This document shows positions 5,543-7,354 of a stretch of DNA of 7,354 bases, piece after piece. The stretch comes from Planctomycetaceae bacterium (GTDB taxonomy: Bacteria; Planctomycetota; Planctomycetia; Pirellulales; Thermoguttaceae). Position 1 is the stretch's first letter; each line of letters starts with the position of its first letter. Below the pieces are notes generated by a model that did not search any database, had not been told where the DNA came from, and saw only the letters and a program-made list of their open reading frames with translations. The DNA is taken from positions 1 to 7,354 of the forward strand of contig WRMR01000250.1 in assembly GCA_009776995.1 (NCBI GenBank), read 5' to 3'. The translations under genes and the position numbers were made by a program.

Positions 5543-5660
5543 ACGGTGTGTGACCGCACTCCGAGCGGTCACGTCGGCGGTAGCCAACTTTTCCCGCAAT
5601 TCAAGTTACCCTGCCGGGCAACGCAGCCGCTCGGAGATCGACTGCCCACCTTGCTGAAAC
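5543..5660. repeat. R1 palindromic dispersed repeat, copy B
   Basis: Ungapped match to 2118-2235 with 17 differences in 118. Terminal inverted arms are at 5543-5568 and 5627-5652 and are more diverged than in copy A. The two inner hairpins remain at 5573-5588 and 5605-5622. In each inner stem the one substitution leaves a G-U pair on the minus strand but an A-C mismatch on the plus strand. Like copy A, it sits between convergent genes. Confidence 0.85.
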
Positions 5661-5740
5661 CTCATTTCCACCTCATCTACAAATAACAAAACAACCTCAG
5701 TAGCAATGAGTGTCCCCTGAATCATAACCTCATTTTTTTC

Positions 5741-6403
5741 CTATTTTGCTCCTACACTTATTAGGTATTCAACTATCTCGGTATTCCCTGTTTTCTTTGC
5801 TATATCAAGCGTAGTAAAATTGAAACCATCTGAGCGTTTGAAGTCTGTATTGGCATTGACATCTGCACCATTTGAAACAAGAAATCTGACAAGTTCGATA
5901 TCTTCAGAATCTACCGCCTGCTGAAGCAGAGTAAAGCCTTGAAGAGGGCCTGTATCAATTATTGTATCATTTATAAAAGTTAAGTCGGCTCCATGAGATA
6001 TGAGATAATCGGCTACATTAAAGAATTTATTTCTTAAAGCAAATATGATTGGCGGTTTATCACCTGCTGGTAAGATTCCTGCTCTGCCATTAACGTGAGC
6101 TCCTTGTGACACTAAATATTTAACTTGTTTAAGAACATATTCCTCATCCCAACGCTTCACAGGCATGCCACTTAGAAAAAGACTCAATATTTTTTCTTTC
6201 CCAAATCGCTCTAAATTTTTATCGAGCTTTGCTTGATCTTCGAGTGACAATGCCGGTGCTTCATCACTAAACGGCAGTTGAGGTGTCTTATCAATAAAAG
6301 TATTGTTTTCTGAATTGTTGTGTGGTACGTCTTTACTCTCACAACCACTCAAAAATAACTGCAAGAAGCAAAAGAAACACAAAAAATAGAATGTCGTTTT
6401 CAT
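5741..6403 (-). CDS. Ankyrin-repeat lipoprotein
   Basis: A 220-residue protein. The N-terminus MKTTFYFLCFFCFLQLFLSGC is a lipoprotein signal peptide with lipobox L-S-G-C and lipidation at Cys21. Residues 22-80 are a hydrophilic linker with short helices. From about residue 85 come three to four ankyrin repeats: VKYLVSQGAHVN (94-105), VADYLISHGADL (130-141), LLQQAVDSEDIELVRFLVSNGADVNA (159-184) and TTLDIAKKTGNTEIVEYLISVGAK (197-220). Ankyrin repeats bind proteins; the partner is unknown. The lipid anchor places it at the periplasmic face of a membrane or outside the cell. Its ATG has GGAGG 5 nt upstream, and that site directly follows the TGA of the zinc-ribbon gene, so the two are very likely co-transcribed and perhaps translationally coupled. 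The first repeat contains GRAGILPAG (106-114), unusual for an ankyrin loop. The gene is A+T-rich. Confidence 0.87.
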   Translation of the reverse strand: MKTTFYFLCFFCFLQLFLSGCESKDVPHNNSENNTFIDKTPQLPFSDEAPALSLEDQAKLDKNLERFGKEKILSLFLSGMPVKRWDEEYVLKQVKYLVSQGAHVNGRAGILPAGDKPPIIFALRNKFFNVADYLISHGADLTFINDTIIDTGPLQGFTLLQQAVDSEDIELVRFLVSNGADVNANTDFKRSDGFNFTTLDIAKKTGNTEIVEYLISVGAK

Positions 6404-6416
6404 GGGAACCTCCTCA
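6404..6416 (-). promoter_or_regulatory. Stop codon abutting Shine-Dalgarno, coupling the two minus-strand genes
   Basis: On the minus strand the order is TGA (stop of the zinc-ribbon gene, 6416-6414), GGAGG (6413-6409), TTCCC, ATG (6403). The A of the stop extends the site to AGGAGG. A terminating ribosome would sit on the start site of the lipoprotein gene. Confidence 0.75.
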
Positions 6417-7310
6417 AGTACGGTTAAATGGTCGATTAATCAAAGCTATTCCAATAATCAGTACGATGCAGGCAAAAATGAACAAGTAGGTACCAATTCC
6501 GGCTGAAACTTGTTGCAACTGTAGCCATTTTTGTGCTGCTTCTTGTGCCATTTGTTTACGGATATATTCGTCTAGGCTATCAACTGGGAATCTCAGGAGC
6601 TGTTCTCGCAGAAAAGCACTATATATGAGTCCTATCAATACTCTTTTATGTATCATTCCAAGAATTAACCCAATTCCCGCGCATACATATTCTCCAACTT
6701 GGCAGGAAAAAGCTCGCTTTTTTGCTAAGACCATCCATACTGGGAAGATGAATACAATCCCAAACCAAAAAGCGTGGGTATAAAATCCGTTTCTCGAGAG
6801 TACTCTCATTGAAAAAAAAACGGGTGGCTGTATCCACGGCAAAAAAAATGAGAGAAAAGCAAGAACTGCGCTAGCAAGAATGATTACGTCACCAATAGTC
6901 ATGGCACCGTTTCTTATACCGGACGTTAGATGTCTCACGCCTTGACCGAGACGATTCATTCCGTCTTGGATGAGTTGCTCGGTTTCAGAGGTTCCACTTG
7001 CTGCTCCACATTTGATACAAACAATCTGTTCGGGATTAAGACCAACTCCGCAATGACGACAGAACTTTTTATGACCGACAGGCTTTGCCCCACATGACAT
7101 ACAGACAATAGCCTGTGCGGAAACAGGACTGCCGCAATTCGTGCAAAATACCTGCTTTGGGGCGGTCGGTGGTACTGGCACCGTTTCCCACGGGCTTGGC
7201 GGAGGAACCGTAAGCTCGTGCCCGCATTGCTGGCATGGTGCCGTGCGACCTGCCATAGTATCATTAACATTGTACGACTTACCGCATTGTTCACAATTGA
7301 AATGGATCAT
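6414..7310 (-). CDS. Multi-zinc-ribbon polytopic membrane protein
   Basis: A 298-residue protein. The first 30 residues form a zinc ribbon (Cys6, Cys9, Cys26, Cys29), nearly the same as that of the gene at 3129. A Pro-rich linker leads to two further double-Cys modules: FCTNCGSPVSAQAIVCMSCG (Cys56, 59, 70, 73) and FCRHCGVGLNPEQIVCIKCG (Cys84, 87, 98, 101), like zinc_ribbon_2/DZR domains. A short amphipathic stretch (105-135) precedes about four membrane helices near 139-160, 178-196, 207-233 and 271-292, with a charged loop between the last two (REQLLRFPVDSLDEYIRKQM). The zinc ribbons are expected to be cytoplasmic. They could bind protein or nucleic acid; no catalytic motif is visible. The start is fixed by GGAGG 5 nt upstream of ATG and by conservation with the other copy. 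The ankyrin lipoprotein begins 10 nt after its stop. Confidence 0.85.
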   Translation of the reverse strand: MIHFNCEQCGKSYNVNDTMAGRTAPCQQCGHELTVPPPSPWETVPVPPTAPKQVFCTNCGSPVSAQAIVCMSCGAKPVGHKKFCRHCGVGLNPEQIVCIKCGAASGTSETEQLIQDGMNRLGQGVRHLTSGIRNGAMTIGDVIILASAVLAFLSFFLPWIQPPVFFSMRVLSRNGFYTHAFWFGIVFIFPVWMVLAKKRAFSCQVGEYVCAGIGLILGMIHKRVLIGLIYSAFLREQLLRFPVDSLDEYIRKQMAQEAAQKWLQLQQVSAGIGTYLFIFACIVLIIGIALINRPFNRT

Positions 7311-7354
7311 GGGTGCCTCCAGGTGCGCATAGAAAAAGGGAGCATGTTTGTAAT
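7219..7354 (-). repeat. Shared leader plus zinc-ribbon head cassette, copy 2 (runs to window edge)
   Basis: Counterpart of 3038-3173, about 90% identical and ungapped. It covers the first 30 codons of the multi-zinc-ribbon gene, its Shine-Dalgarno (CCTCC on + at 7316-7320) and a 44-bp leader that reaches the right edge, so the full extent of similarity upstream cannot be seen. Confidence 0.8.

Overview
The window looks like part of a free-living bacterial genome of the Planctomycetota or a related PVC lineage such as Lentisphaerota. This is an inference from gene content: a heparinase II/III-type polysaccharide lyase, small MIHFNC-type zinc-ribbon membrane proteins, an export/secretin-like protein with repeated P-(E/D)-(T/S)-W motifs, and short dispersed repeats of the CACCACGAAG, CTCTGTGTCTCTGTG and CACTCGCCACTGG kinds. 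No rRNA, tRNA, CRISPR array, transposase or phage gene is visible.

Layout. Positions 1-2055 (+) hold the 3' part of a heparinase II/III family lyase and then a classical short-chain dehydrogenase, 43 bp apart and perhaps co-transcribed. Positions 2056-2274 are a convergent intergenic region with a 118-bp palindromic repeat (R1) and a 35-bp repeat (R2). Positions 2275-3129 (-) encode an unusual protein: N-terminal zinc ribbon, TM2-like membrane segments and a GspG-type pseudopilin C-terminal domain. Positions 3130-4010 are an 881-bp divergent intergenic region with no convincing gene. It holds a conserved leader, two inverted repeats, ten exact-period 21-bp repeats with phased T-tracts, and a 14-bp repeat array. 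Positions 4011-5483 (+) encode a secreted protein joining a polysaccharide-export (Wza-like) domain, an STN-like secretin domain and three planctomycete-type W-motif repeats. Positions 5484-5740 are again a convergent intergenic region and again hold R2 and R1, in the opposite order. Positions 5741-7310 (-) are a tight two-gene unit: a multi-zinc-ribbon membrane protein, then an ankyrin-repeat lipoprotein whose Shine-Dalgarno directly abuts the upstream stop codon.

The strongest unusual signals are four. (1) The two zinc-ribbon genes share a 136-bp block, about 90% identical in DNA, covering the leader, ribosome binding site and first 30-31 codons, then diverge completely, as if one start-plus-zinc-ribbon head is attached to different membrane bodies. 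(2) The zinc-ribbon/pseudopilin fusion lacks a prepilin peptidase site. (3) R1 has 26-bp terminal inverted repeats enclosing two hairpins, a three-way-junction shape, and both copies lie between convergent genes. (4) The 21-bp array is expected to be intrinsically curved DNA. No function is proven for any of these. The 5741-7310 region is visibly richer in A+T than the left part, which may mean a different origin.
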